Source: Rhodospirillaceae bacterium
GTDB lineage: Bacteria > Pseudomonadota > Alphaproteobacteria > GCA-2731375
Assembly: GCA_018660265.1 (NCBI GenBank)
Contig: JABJKS010000103.1
Span: forward strand, 1 to 64,000
Direction of reading: 5' to 3'
DNA length: 64,000 bases
Each line of letters opens with the position of its first letter. Within the stretch, counting starts at the first letter, position 1. This document shows positions 16,473 through 25,429 of this stretch, in pieces. The position numbers and the translations under genes are program-made. The notes below the pieces were generated by a model. It worked only from the letters and a program-made list of their open reading frames with translations. It was not told where the DNA came from and did no database searches.

Positions 16473-16839
16473 GGCGTAGCTCTAAAGCCATAAGACCTAT
16501 GGCGCAGACGACTATAGTTGTCCGAAATATAAAAGAAGAAATGTTTGAAAACCCTGAATAAATATGGAAAATTTAGAACTTGATTTTTATAGATAAAAAC
16601 TTTTTTTAAAGAAATACTATATATACGCATTTAAATACATGATGATGTTTTAATATTTTTTTAAACATGGCAATTTTTTCTGACAGTTACTACGACGATT
16701 ACTCATGGTTGCACAATAAATTTGCATATTAGAAAACATCTATATTTAGACGTTAACAATTTTATAAGTATTTTCGCTCAATTTAGCGTCAATTCATACA
16801 GACCGGGCGGAGAACCTGGCGAAACCTGAGCGAGGAAAC
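16473..16839. other. AT-rich intergenic region
   Basis: 367 bp, far richer in A+T than the rest of the window, with long T and A runs (for example around 16590-16630 and 16650-16685). No credible gene. A 6-bp hairpin (GCCATA/TATGGC, 16487-16503) lies just past the TPR gene but has no T-run. The right half must carry the promoter of the PAS/chemoreceptor pair and holds TTAA-N7-TTAA at 16650. Confidence 0.7.
16650..16664. promoter_or_regulatory. CtrA-like box TTAA-N7-TTAA
   Basis: A perfect match to the consensus of the alphaproteobacterial response regulator CtrA, 176 bp upstream of the PAS gene. A second, imperfect one (TTAA-N7-ATAA) is at 16753-16767. CtrA controls motility and chemotaxis genes in several alphaproteobacteria, but the region is so AT-rich that a chance match is quite possible. 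Confidence 0.35.
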
Positions 16840-17364
16840 ATGTCAAACGATCAAACCGTTACTGGTGTAGAGCGACATTTTGATGAGAACGAGCTGATTG
16901 TCAGTAAGACTGATCTAAAAGGTCATATTACCTATGCCAATGATGTCTTTCTGGATATCGCGGACTACACCGAAAAAGAGGTTCTTGGCCAACCACACAG
17001 CTTGATCCGGCATCCGGATATGCCGCGGTCTGTGTTCAAATTATTGTGGGACACCCTGCACGAAGGCAGCGAGATTTTTGCCTATGTCATCAACCGGGCC
17101 AAGAACGGCGATCATTATTGGGTTCTGGCCCACGTCACACCGAGCAAAGACGCCAACAATCAGGTGATCGGCTATCACTCCAACCGGCGCGTACCTGACA
17201 AACGCATCATCATGGAAAATATTATTCCGCTATATAAATCATTGCGGGACGAAGAGAACCGCCACGAAAACCGCAAAGACGGCATGAATGCGGCCTATGA
17301 CATGGTGGGTGCATTGCTGGCGGACAAGGGCGTTGGCTATGACGAATTCGTTGCCACGCTTTAA
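16840..17364 (+). CDS. PAS-domain protein (Aer-type sensory module)
   Basis: 174 aa with AGGAAAC before the ATG. A single PAS domain spans about residues 15-125: IVSKTDLKGHITYANDVFLDIADYTEKEVLGQPHSLIRHPDMPRSVF, then GSEIFAYVINRAKNGDHYWVLAHVTP. This is the aerotaxis-receptor type, with the RHPDMP segment typical of FAD-binding Aer PAS domains. There is no transmembrane segment or signalling domain; the soluble chemoreceptor 88 nt downstream presumably supplies the output, so the pair may act as a split redox or oxygen sensor. Confidence 0.88.
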   Translation: MSNDQTVTGVERHFDENELIVSKTDLKGHITYANDVFLDIADYTEKEVLGQPHSLIRHPDMPRSVFKLLWDTLHEGSEIFAYVINRAKNGDHYWVLAHVTPSKDANNQVIGYHSNRRVPDKRIIMENIIPLYKSLRDEENRHENRKDGMNAAYDMVGALLADKGVGYDEFVATL

Positions 17365-17452
17365 TTGTCGGCGCCGATTTCAACTCTCGGACTTACTGCA
17401 CGATCAATAAATGGGGATGGCCAGGATAGGCAACCCTTTGGAGGAAAATTAA

Positions 17453-18616
17453 ATGTTCATCTCTAGACTTACAGGCTCTCAAGCCGGGGCCATTCGCAAA
17501 GCCGAAGCCGTCTGCAATGCCGTTGCGGAAGGCAATTTCGAAGCGCGACTGACAAAATTGGACGAACATCCCGCCTTCAAGGAAATGTTTTTGGCAATCA
17601 ATCGTATGATCGATCGTACGGACGCTTATATTCGCGAATCCCAGGCATCCCTGGAATATGTTTCCGAAAACAAATACTTCCGACGCATACAGGAAAAGGG
17701 CATGCCCGGCGCGTTTGGCACAGCCAGCTGCGCCATTAATCATGCTGCAGGTTCAATACAACAACGCGTGGAGGTTTTCACCGGCATTGTTGAAAAATTC
17801 GACAAGAGCATGAAAAACTCTATCGGCACCGTATCCTCGGCCTCGACCGAGCTTGAGGCCTCCGCCAAATCCATGGATAACACCGCAGTGCAAACCAGCG
17901 AACAGGCGACGATTGTTGCAGCCGCCGCAGAACAGGCGGCGACAAATGTTCAGACCGTGGCCTCGGCGACGGAGGAATTAACATCTTCCGTGAATGAGAT
18001 CAGCCGCCAGGTTGCCTCCTCGTCTGAAATGGCGGGCAGCGCCGTCATTGAAGCCAAAAATGCGCAGGAGCAGATTGGCGACCTGGCCAAGGCATCCGAG
18101 AAGATCGGTGATGTTGTCGAACTGATTACCGACATTGCCTCGCAGACCAACCTGTTGGCCTTGAACGCCACCATCGAAGCCGCCCGCGCCGGAGACGCCG
18201 GTAAAGGCTTCGCCGTCGTTGCCTCGGAAGTAAAAAGCCTGGCCACCCAGACCGCTCAGGCGACCGATGAAATCAGCGGCCAGATCGCCAGCATTCAGGC
18301 CGCGACGTCGGACACCGTGCGGGCAATCGAAAGCATCACCGAGACCATCGACAATATGAACACGGTTACCGGCACAATTTCCGCCGCGGTCGAACAACAA
18401 GGGGCCGCGTCCCAGGAAATCGCCAAGAATGTCGAACAGGCAGCCGCAGGTGCCGCGGAAGTGACCCAGAACATCCATTTGGTTTCCCAAGGTGCCAATG
18501 AAACCGGCGGTGCTGCCGGGGAAATCCTGGGCGCCGCCGGGGAATTGTCGCAACAATCGAATGTGCTAAGCGATGAAGTCGGGCTTTTCCTGGAGGAAGT
18601 CAAAAAGGTCGTTTAG
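17453..18616 (+). CDS. Soluble methyl-accepting chemotaxis protein
   Basis: 387 aa, start behind GGAGG. Residues 1-120 are a short N-terminal helical region with no transmembrane segment; the rest is an antiparallel coiled-coil signalling domain whose hairpin tip reads [21 protein letters not shown] followed by [15 protein letters not shown]. It therefore contacts CheA/CheW. Being cytoplasmic and downstream of a lone PAS protein, it probably relays an internal signal such as redox state. No other che genes are in the window. Confidence 0.93.
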   Translation: MFISRLTGSQAGAIRKAEAVCNAVAEGNFEARLTKLDEHPAFKEMFLAINRMIDRTDAYIRESQASLEYVSENKYFRRIQEKGMPGAFGTASCAINHAAGSIQQRVEVFTGIVEKFDKSMKNSIGTVSSASTELEASAKSMDNTAVQTSEQATIVAAAAEQAATNVQTVASATEELTSSVNEISRQVASSSEMAGSAVIEAKNAQEQIGDLAKASEKIGDVVELITDIASQTNLLALNATIEAARAGDAGKGFAVVASEVKSLATQTAQATDEISGQIASIQAATSDTVRAIESITETIDNMNTVTGTISAAVEQQGAASQEIAKNVEQAAAGAAEVTQNIHLVSQGANETGGAAGEILGAAGELSQQSNVLSDEVGLFLEEVKKVV

Positions 18617-18655
18617 ACCGTTTCAGCCGCTGCTTCAGCCACCACTTTACCCTTA

Positions 18656-19150
18656 TCAGGCAACCGGCGTCACGGGCCCTGATAGTCCCGCCAGGCTGCC
18701 GGGGATCAACTCGCACCCCTGAAACCGGCCAGGGTCCACAGGCCTGGGAAGGGTTAAGTTGTCCGCCAAAGCGGCTGCGAAGCCAAAGGGTTCATAATAA
18801 TCCGGATCACCGATCACCAGAACAGCACCGTGGCCCAGGATTTTCGCGCGGGCAAGGGAATGGCCAAGCAATATTTTGCCCAAACCACCGCCGCGCCAGG
18901 CTTGCCCTACCGCCAACGGACCCAGCAACAGACAAGGTTGTTGGCCGTCGATAAGAACGGGCCAATAACGGATGCTGGCGCACAGGAAGCTCGGGCCGCG
19001 CATGACGAAACACAGCTCCGGCAACGGCGACACGTCCGAGCGCAAGGCATAAGCGACCCGCGTCTGCAGCCGATCGGTGCCAAAGGATTTATCCAATAAT
19101 TTTTCGATATTCGGCTTATCGCCGGGTCTTTCTTGGGTGACTTGAAACAT
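18656..19150 (-). CDS. GNAT-family N-acetyltransferase (YhbS-like)
   Basis: 164 aa from the ATG at 19150 behind GGAAGC; the frame extends to 19204 without support. Acetyl-CoA-binding segment LGPLAVGQAWRGGGLGKILLGHSLARAK and the GHGAVLVIGDPDYYEPFGF block are characteristic of the YhbS-type GNAT subgroup. Substrate unknown. It stands alone, convergent with the chemoreceptor gene and divergent from the SDR gene. Confidence 0.88.
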   Translation of the reverse strand: MFQVTQERPGDKPNIEKLLDKSFGTDRLQTRVAYALRSDVSPLPELCFVMRGPSFLCASIRYWPVLIDGQQPCLLLGPLAVGQAWRGGGLGKILLGHSLARAKILGHGAVLVIGDPDYYEPFGFAAALADNLTLPRPVDPGRFQGCELIPGSLAGLSGPVTPVA

Positions 19151-19441
19151 TTTTAAGCTTCCGGATTGGCGTGAATTCCTGCGCCGGGTCCGGAGCGCCG
19201 CCAACCAGCCCTATTCAGGGCAAGGCAATACGCGACCTAACCGCCCGGCACCCGTATTTTCTTGGGGCACTCGGATGGAACGTCGTCGTCGTCGCAGCTG
19301 TGGTTCTGGGACGAAAATTTTCTGCCAATTCAGTTTCACCATGCGGTTGCTATAGCAGGGGCGGGCGGACAATGCTAGCTTCTCCAACAGAAACCCGGAA
19401 ACAAACCCGGAAAGAGTTTTTGATGAATAGGAGGATGAGTT

Positions 19442-20356
19442 ATGGGCCTGATGGATGGCAAGGTTGCCTTGGTAACGGGTGCGGGGCGAGGCATTGGCCG
19501 CGCCGTGGCGTTGAACCTGGCGGCGGCAGGTGCGAAAGTCGTTGTCAACGATTTCGGCGGCGGTCTGCACGGCGAAGCGACGGAGCAGACGCCGGCGGAT
19601 GAAGTGGTCGCGGAAATCAAGGCGCAGGGTGGCGAAGCAGCGGCGAACCAAGGCAATGTGGCTGATGCGGATGACGCTGCGGGATTGGTGCAAACCGCAA
19701 TCGACAGTTTTGGCCAGCTAGACGCCGTGGTCAACGTCGCCGGTATTCTGCGGGACAGCTATTTCCACAAAATGACACCGGAGGATTGGAAAAGTGTCAT
19801 CGATGTGCATTTGAACGGTACCTATAATGTAGCCCGCGCAGCCATGGATATCTTTCGGGCCCAGGAAAGTGGGGCCTATGTGCATTTCACTTCGACCTCT
19901 GGCTTGGTGGGCAATGCAGGGCAGGCCAACTATGCCGCCGCTAAGATGGGTATTGTCGGTCTGTCCCGGGTGATCGCCATGGAGGGCGCGCGTTTCAACG
20001 TTCGCTCCAACTGCGTATCGCCTTTTGCCTGGACCCGGATGATTGAAGCCATTCCCGTGACCTCGGACGAAATGGCGGATGCCTTCGAAAAATTCCGCCA
20101 GAACGCTTCCGCCGAACATATTGCCCCCGTCTGCACCTATCTGGTCAGCGATGCGGCAAAAGATGTCACCGGCAATATCTTTGGCGTGCGTGGCAACGAG
20201 ATCTATTTGATGAGCCAACCCCGCCCCATCCGTACCCTGCACAAAGGCGATGGCTGGACACCGGAAGATCTTGCCGCGACCTTGGAACCGGCCCTGCGGC
20301 ACGATCTGTATGGCCTGGAAGGCAGCGGTGAATACTACAGTTGGGATCCCATCTAA
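19442..20356 (+). CDS. Short-chain dehydrogenase/reductase (3-hydroxyacyl-CoA dehydrogenase-like)
   Basis: 304 aa with AGGAGG upstream. Classical SDR: TGAGRGIGRAVALNL (NAD(P)-binding glycine motif), NVAGIL, catalytic Ser in FTSTSGLVGN and YxxxK in NYAAAKMG. The length and the VVVNDFGGG segment resemble the dehydrogenase domain of multifunctional beta-oxidation proteins. It begins a co-directional run ending at 24482 that also contains a flavin reductase, an aminotransferase and an enoyl-CoA hydratase. Confidence 0.9.
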   Translation: MGLMDGKVALVTGAGRGIGRAVALNLAAAGAKVVVNDFGGGLHGEATEQTPADEVVAEIKAQGGEAAANQGNVADADDAAGLVQTAIDSFGQLDAVVNVAGILRDSYFHKMTPEDWKSVIDVHLNGTYNVARAAMDIFRAQESGAYVHFTSTSGLVGNAGQANYAAAKMGIVGLSRVIAMEGARFNVRSNCVSPFAWTRMIEAIPVTSDEMADAFEKFRQNASAEHIAPVCTYLVSDAAKDVTGNIFGVRGNEIYLMSQPRPIRTLHKGDGWTPEDLAATLEPALRHDLYGLEGSGEYYSWDPI

Positions 20357-20412
20357 GTCGGTTTTTAATTGTGTGGCCAGGACAAAGAGTAATTTTCGGA
20401 GACGTATAGAGT

Positions 20413-21042
20413 ATGTATTTTGACCCTAAAGATGGCATGAAGCCGCCACCATTTGCCCATACGGTTTATAATGCGCTGGTGGTGCCACGCCCTATCGGCT
20501 GGATTTCAACCATCAGTACGGCAGGCGTGATCAATCTGGCGCCCTATAGCTTTTTCAACGCCCTGTGCGGTGATCCACCCTGTGTGATGTACTGCCCCAA
20601 CGGCTATAAAACCGGCACGACGGAACCAAAAGATTCGCTGACCAACGTGCGTGAGACGGGTGAGTTCGTCTACAATATGTGCACCTTCGACTTGTTGGAG
20701 CCGATGAACGCTTCCTCGGCCCATGTGCCTGCCAGTGTTGATGAAATGGCGGCCGCCGGGTTAGAGGCGGGCGAATGTATGCAGGTCAAACCGCCACGGG
20801 TAAAAAACTCGCCCATCGCCCTGGAATGCAAGGTCCTGCAGATCCTCGACCTGCCACCGACCCGCAATGATGTCCCCAACACAACGGTGATCGGCCAGGT
20901 CGTGGGTATTCATGTGGATGATGATGTCATTGTCGACGGCAAGATCGACGCGGCAAAGATGCAGCCCCTGGCGCGCCTGGGTTATCTGGATTATGCCAAG
21001 ATCACGGCAGACACCATCTTTACCGTGCCCCGGCCGGACTAG
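20413..21042 (+). CDS. Flavin reductase-like FMN-binding split-barrel protein
   Basis: 209 aa. The N-terminal part, VVPRPIGWISTISTAGVINLAPYSFFNALCGDPPCVMY, is the FMN-binding signature of flavin reductase-domain proteins of the split-barrel fold; FEC-VLQIL and VGIHVDDDVIVDGKID fit the C-terminal strand region. It lies 56 nt after the SDR gene and 20 nt before the aminotransferase. Such proteins reduce flavins or bind FMN; the electron acceptor is unknown. Confidence 0.9.
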   Translation: MYFDPKDGMKPPPFAHTVYNALVVPRPIGWISTISTAGVINLAPYSFFNALCGDPPCVMYCPNGYKTGTTEPKDSLTNVRETGEFVYNMCTFDLLEPMNASSAHVPASVDEMAAAGLEAGECMQVKPPRVKNSPIALECKVLQILDLPPTRNDVPNTTVIGQVVGIHVDDDVIVDGKIDAAKMQPLARLGYLDYAKITADTIFTVPRPD

Positions 21043-21062
21043 CGTAAGGACGAGGGCGCGTC

Positions 21063-21965
21063 ATGACCAGCGGCACCCACGACTATCTGGACGACCCGCG
21101 CAATGGGTCCATCCTGATCTCCATCAACGGCGAGCTATTCCCACGGGATGAGGCGAAGGTATCGGTGTTCGATAGCGGCTTCATGCTGGGGGACGGGGTC
21201 TGGGAAGGCATTCGCCTGCATCATGGCTGTCTGCTGTTTCTGAATGAACATATTGAGCGTCTGTATGAAGGTGCCAAGTTCATTGATATGGACATAGGGC
21301 TAAGCCCTGGGGAAATGATCGCCAGGATCGGGGCTGTCTTGGATGGCAATGGCATGACCACGGATGTACACATCCGCCTGATGGTCACCCGCGGCATAAA
21401 ATCCACGCCCTATCAACATCCCAAAGTGACGATTACCCCGCCTACGGTGGTAATCATCCCTGAATACAAGGTAGCAGCTGAAGGCGCGGGCCTGAACCTG
21501 GCCACAGTGCATATCCGCCGTGGCGCACCGGATGTACAGGACCCGCGCCTGAACAGTCATTCCAAGCTGAATTGCATTCAGGCCTGTATCCAGGCCGATA
21601 AAATGGGTGCCGACGAGGCCTTGATGCTGGATCCCCACGGCTTCGTTGCCACCTGCAATTCGACGCATTTTTTTATTGTTCGCAAGGGGGAGGTCTGGAC
21701 CTCCACCGGGCGTTATTGCCTGGCCGGCATCACCCGGGCCAATGTCCTGGATCTGTGTCGGGCCAACGGCATAGTGGCGCATGAAAAAGACTTCAGCCTG
21801 ATCGATGTCTACGGTGCCGATGAAGCCTTTGTCACCGGAACATTCGCCGGCCTGATCCCTGTGCACGATATCGATGGCCGCAGTATCTCGTCCGCCAAAG
21901 GCCCGGTCACGGAACGCCTGCAGGGTTTGTATAAAGACTTGTGTGAACGGGAAGCGGCAAAATGA
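21063..21965 (+). CDS. Class IV aminotransferase (branched-chain/D-amino acid type)
   Basis: 300 aa. Fold type IV PLP enzyme: VSVFDSGFMLGDGVWEGIRLHHG near the N-terminus, Schiff-base lysine Lys168 in HSKLNCIQA, and EALMLDPHGFVATCNSTHFFIV plus GITRANVLDLC for phosphate binding. Branched-chain versus D-amino acid or aminodeoxychorismate-lyase activity cannot be settled. Its stop overlaps the start of the next gene by 4 nt (ATGA). Confidence 0.88.
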   Translation: MTSGTHDYLDDPRNGSILISINGELFPRDEAKVSVFDSGFMLGDGVWEGIRLHHGCLLFLNEHIERLYEGAKFIDMDIGLSPGEMIARIGAVLDGNGMTTDVHIRLMVTRGIKSTPYQHPKVTITPPTVVIIPEYKVAAEGAGLNLATVHIRRGAPDVQDPRLNSHSKLNCIQACIQADKMGADEALMLDPHGFVATCNSTHFFIVRKGEVWTSTGRYCLAGITRANVLDLCRANGIVAHEKDFSLIDVYGADEAFVTGTFAGLIPVHDIDGRSISSAKGPVTERLQGLYKDLCEREAAK

Positions 21966-22702
21966 CCCGACCGGTGGCCCGTATTGCCATGTGGTCGGGG
22001 CCGCGTAATCTTTCCACTGCCATGATGCGGTCTTTCGAAAACCGGGCCGATACGATTGTCTGGGACGAACCGTTCTACGCCCATTATCTGGCCGAAACCG
22101 GGCTGGACCACGCCATGGCGGATCAGATCATCGCCGCCTACGAGACCGATTGGCAAAAGGTTGCCGCCCGTGCCACCGGTCCCATGCCCGATGGCGGGAC
22201 AGTCTTTTACCAAAAACATATGACCCACCATCTGTTGCCTCATATGAACCTGGAACAATTGCAGGGTCTGCGCCATGCATTTCTAATCCGTGATCCCGCG
22301 CGGGTTCTGACCAGCTATGTCGATAAACGGGCCGAGGTCAGCCTGGAAGACTTAGGGTTGCCGCAACAACAACGGCTGTTTGAAACCATACAGCAGCGTG
22401 ACGGCAAAACGCCCCCAGTCCTGGATGCGGACGACGTCCTGGCTGATCCGGCGGATATGCTGACCGCCCTGTGCCGGGCCCTGGAGATCCCCTTTGATCC
22501 CGCCATGTTGTCCTGGCCCGCCGGGCGGCGGGACAGTGACGGCCTATGGGCGGCGCACTGGTACGGCGCGGTGGAGGCATCCACCCATTTTGCGGCAACG
22601 GATAAGCCGCTTAGAGATATACCCGCCCATCTGACCGATCTATTGTCCGCCGCCGAGCCATACTATCAGGCCCTGCGGCCCCACCGTTTGCGCGTGAACT
22701 AG
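21962..22702 (+). CDS. Sulfotransferase-like P-loop protein coupled to the aminotransferase
   Basis: 246 aa. N-terminal MWSGPRNLSTAMMRSFENR resembles a PAPS 5'-phosphosulfate loop, and FLIRDPARVLTSYVDKR the 3'-phosphate-binding strand of sulfotransferase-like proteins; the conserved EPFYAHYL lies between. Translational coupling to a class IV aminotransferase suggests action on the same amino-acid-derived compound, but a real sulfonate transfer is not established; some relatives are annotated only as P-loop proteins. Confidence 0.7.
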   Translation: MTRPVARIAMWSGPRNLSTAMMRSFENRADTIVWDEPFYAHYLAETGLDHAMADQIIAAYETDWQKVAARATGPMPDGGTVFYQKHMTHHLLPHMNLEQLQGLRHAFLIRDPARVLTSYVDKRAEVSLEDLGLPQQQRLFETIQQRDGKTPPVLDADDVLADPADMLTALCRALEIPFDPAMLSWPAGRRDSDGLWAAHWYGAVEASTHFAATDKPLRDIPAHLTDLLSAAEPYYQALRPHRLRVN

Positions 22703-22712
22703 GCCCGGTCTG

Positions 22713-23648
22713 ATGCGCATATTGCTTATTCTGATACTGCTGCTGGGCGCCACGGTCGCCCAGGCAAATACTTCGACAACACCCAGCATCGTGGTGACGT
22801 TAAAGCCCGTGCATGCCCTGATCGCCGGGGTGATGGCAGGTGCCGGGGAACCTCATCTGCTAATATCGACCGGGGCGGACCCCCACAGCCATGCCCTGCG
22901 CCCGTCTGAGGCGCGCGCCCTGGCGCAGGCGGACGGGATTTTCTGGATCGGTCCGGGCCTTGAAGGTTATCTACAAAAACCTTTGGCCAGCCTGGCGGCA
23001 AATGCCCGGATCGTCACTCTGTCCAAGGCGCCCGGACTGCATACGCTAGCAGCACGAAGGGGTGGTGTCTGGGGCCCGGATCACGGTCATGATCACGACC
23101 ATGAAAATCACGATGCCGAAAATAGTGACCCGCATATCTGGCTTGATCCCCGCAATGCCCAGGCGATCGTCCGCCAGGCCATGGCGGTTCTGGCCGACCT
23201 TGATCCCGGCCATGGGGATATCTATCGCCGCAACGGCGACGAGGTAATTGCCCGGTTACGTGAGTTGGAGCAGGATATTCACCGTCGCTTGATGCATGTC
23301 CGCGGCCTGCCCTACATGGTACTGCATGATGCCTTTCAGTATTTCGAGGTGCGTTTTGGTGCCAACGTGGTCGGTGCCATCGCCATAGACCCGGACCGCA
23401 AACCAGGGGCCCGCCGTATCAGCGCCATCCGCAAACAACTGGCGAACGGCCATGTCCGCTGCCTGTTTCGGGAGGCGCAATTTCCTGCCAAGTTGATTGC
23501 AACATTGACCCAAGGTTTGTCGGTGCGGGTCGCCAGCCTGGATCCCATCGGTCTTACTATCGCCCCCGGACCACAAGCCTATGGGCAATTGTTGCGGCAA
23601 TTGGCTGACACTATCGAAAACTGCCTAAGCTATAGTATCGGACCCTAA
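22713..23648 (+). CDS. ZnuA-like zinc-binding periplasmic protein
   Basis: 311 aa. Signal peptide (residues 1-19, hydrophobic core then AQA). Cluster A-1 substrate-binding fold with IVVTLKPVHALIAGVM, the metal ligand in DPHSHALRPSEA, a His/Asp-rich loop GHDHDHENHDAENSDPHIWLDP typical of zinc-binding members, and VLHDAFQYFEVRFG. The normal partners znuB and znuC are absent nearby, so it either works with a distant ABC transporter or as a periplasmic zinc chaperone. Confidence 0.85.
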   Translation: MRILLILILLLGATVAQANTSTTPSIVVTLKPVHALIAGVMAGAGEPHLLISTGADPHSHALRPSEARALAQADGIFWIGPGLEGYLQKPLASLAANARIVTLSKAPGLHTLAARRGGVWGPDHGHDHDHENHDAENSDPHIWLDPRNAQAIVRQAMAVLADLDPGHGDIYRRNGDEVIARLRELEQDIHRRLMHVRGLPYMVLHDAFQYFEVRFGANVVGAIAIDPDRKPGARRISAIRKQLANGHVRCLFREAQFPAKLIATLTQGLSVRVASLDPIGLTIAPGPQAYGQLLRQLADTIENCLSYSIGP

Positions 23649-23660
23649 GGAGTGTAAGCC

Positions 23661-24482
23661 ATGAGCGAACAAGACCTGATCATCACCCGGGCAGAGGACG
23701 GCATTGGTTATCTTACCTTCAACCGCCCCGACAAGATGAACGCCTTCAACAACGAGTTGATGCAGGACGCCATGGGGACAATGGATGAATTCGCCGCGGA
23801 TGACGACGTCCATGTGGTGATCGTCAGTGGCGCGGGGCGGACATTCTCCGCCGGGTTTGATCTGCTGGCGGGCGGAGAGCGGAAGCTGGACAGCATCGAT
23901 TTGGTTCGGGCGCAGATGAGCCTGCAGTTTGATTTCATCATAAAATTCTGGGATTGCCCGAAACCTACCATTGCCGCCGTGCACGGATATTGCCTGGCCG
24001 GCGCGTTTGAGGCGTCTTTGGCCTGCGACATCACAATCGCTGCGGAGGACGCCATATTCGGTGAGCCCGAGGTGCGCTTTGGCACCGGGGCGGTGGCTAT
24101 GCTGCTGCCCTGGATCACCGGGCCAAAACAGGCAAAGGAATTGATGCTGACCGGTGAAGACCGCCTGTCAGCCCAGGACGCCCTGCGCATGGGGCTGGTC
24201 AATCGCCTTGTGCCAGGGGACGAATTGCAGGATCAGGCCCGCACCATGGCAACGAAAATCGCCCGTTCAGCCCCGGTTTCGGTACGGCTGAGCAAACAGG
24301 CGATCAACCGCAGTTACGAGATCATGGGCATGCGCCAGGCGTTGTTGAGCGGCCTGGATATCGATGTGGAGATCAACGCGACGCCAAGTTGGGCCAAACA
24401 GGAATTCGCCCGCATCCGCAAGGAACAAGGCGTCAAGGCCGCCATCGCCTGGCGCGACGGTCGCTTCGCCGATGGTGCGTAA
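23661..24482 (+). CDS. Enoyl-CoA hydratase/isomerase family protein, hydratase-type
   Basis: 273 aa with a strong TAAGGAG ribosome site. Crotonase fold: LTFNRPDKMNAFNNELM, oxyanion-hole segment GAGRTFSAGFDLL, and both residues expected of hydratases, Glu in GYCLAGAFEASLACD and Glu in FGEPEVRFG. Final gene of the 19442-24482 run. Natural substrate unknown. Confidence 0.9.
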   Translation: MSEQDLIITRAEDGIGYLTFNRPDKMNAFNNELMQDAMGTMDEFAADDDVHVVIVSGAGRTFSAGFDLLAGGERKLDSIDLVRAQMSLQFDFIIKFWDCPKPTIAAVHGYCLAGAFEASLACDITIAAEDAIFGEPEVRFGTGAVAMLLPWITGPKQAKELMLTGEDRLSAQDALRMGLVNRLVPGDELQDQARTMATKIARSAPVSVRLSKQAINRSYEIMGMRQALLSGLDIDVEINATPSWAKQEFARIRKEQGVKAAIAWRDGRFADGA

Positions 24483-24492
24483 GCGCTGCTAC

Positions 24493-25359
24493 CTACAAAT
24501 TGTAGCGCACGTTCAGTGTAATTGCCGTCGCCGAGACGTCTTCGTCTGAGGTGCCGATATATCGGCCATCCAGGCTGAAGCTCCAATCATGATCGAGTTC
24601 ATAGGTCACGCCGAGGATGGCCTGATAGGCAAATTCCGTTGCGTCCTTGTCCGGAATCGCCAGTCCGCCGATAGTGGCTGCCGTGTTCTTGATCTGGGCG
24701 ATGCCCAAACCACCGCCAACATAGGGCACGAAGTCAGATCCGAAGCGCATATCGTACAGCAGGTTGACCATGCCTGTGCCTAGTTGAATGTCGCCGGCGG
24801 GTGTTGTTGTGCTGCCGCCGGCGGTGCCGGAGTCATAATCCGCCACGCGATAGGCGACTTCCGTCTCCACCCGGAAGTCCGAGCCGAGGTAAATGCCAAG
24901 GCTGCCCTGCAGCAGATAGCCCGGATCAAAGGAGATGCTGTAGGCCCCGCCGCCGGTGGCGGTGCCATCAAGGTCGTTGGCAATATTCGCGCCAGCGCCT
25001 GCGGAAATATAAAATCGCCCGAACAAATCGCCACTCATGACATCGCCAAAGGGTTTATAGGGCGTCGCATGCGCACCTGATGCCCGGTTCTGGTTCTGAT
25101 TCCGATTTTGGGCCATGGGGCGCGGCGGTGGCGTATAACGCAGGGTGGGCGACGGCGGGGCGATGGGCCGCATGGATTGGCCGGGCGGCATTGTGGTTGG
25201 TGCCTTGTTATAGCTGGATGCCGCGAAAGGATGGCCCTCGTTGATCATGGCGCTCATATCGTACATGCCGCCCTTGGTTCCCGCCATGGCGGTTGTTGCA
25301 GCCGTAGCCGCCAGCAGAACGCCCAAACCGGCACCAACAGATAATGCTCGTGATGACAT
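24493..25359 (-). CDS. Outer-membrane beta-barrel protein
   Basis: 288 aa from the ATG at 25359 behind AGGAGA. Residues 1-28 are a signal peptide ending AMA, followed by a Pro/Gln/Asn-rich low-complexity stretch (about 40-85), then an eight-stranded OmpA/OmpW-like barrel: FYISAGAGANIANDL, SLGIYLGSDFRVETEVAYRVADY, GMVNLLYDMRFGSDFVPYVGGGLGIAQ and the closing strand ending TLNVRYNL. Structural or small-molecule pore role; no specific function can be read. Confidence 0.87.
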   Translation of the reverse strand: MSSRALSVGAGLGVLLAATAATTAMAGTKGGMYDMSAMINEGHPFAASSYNKAPTTMPPGQSMRPIAPPSPTLRYTPPPRPMAQNRNQNQNRASGAHATPYKPFGDVMSGDLFGRFYISAGAGANIANDLDGTATGGGAYSISFDPGYLLQGSLGIYLGSDFRVETEVAYRVADYDSGTAGGSTTTPAGDIQLGTGMVNLLYDMRFGSDFVPYVGGGLGIAQIKNTAATIGGLAIPDKDATEFAYQAILGVTYELDHDWSFSLDGRYIGTSDEDVSATAITLNVRYNL

Positions 25360-25429
25360 CGTCTTCTCCTCCCGCAGAATCACTTGGCGAAAGGATAACC
25401 CGTCGTGGCTTTTGATGCAGCCGGGAATA

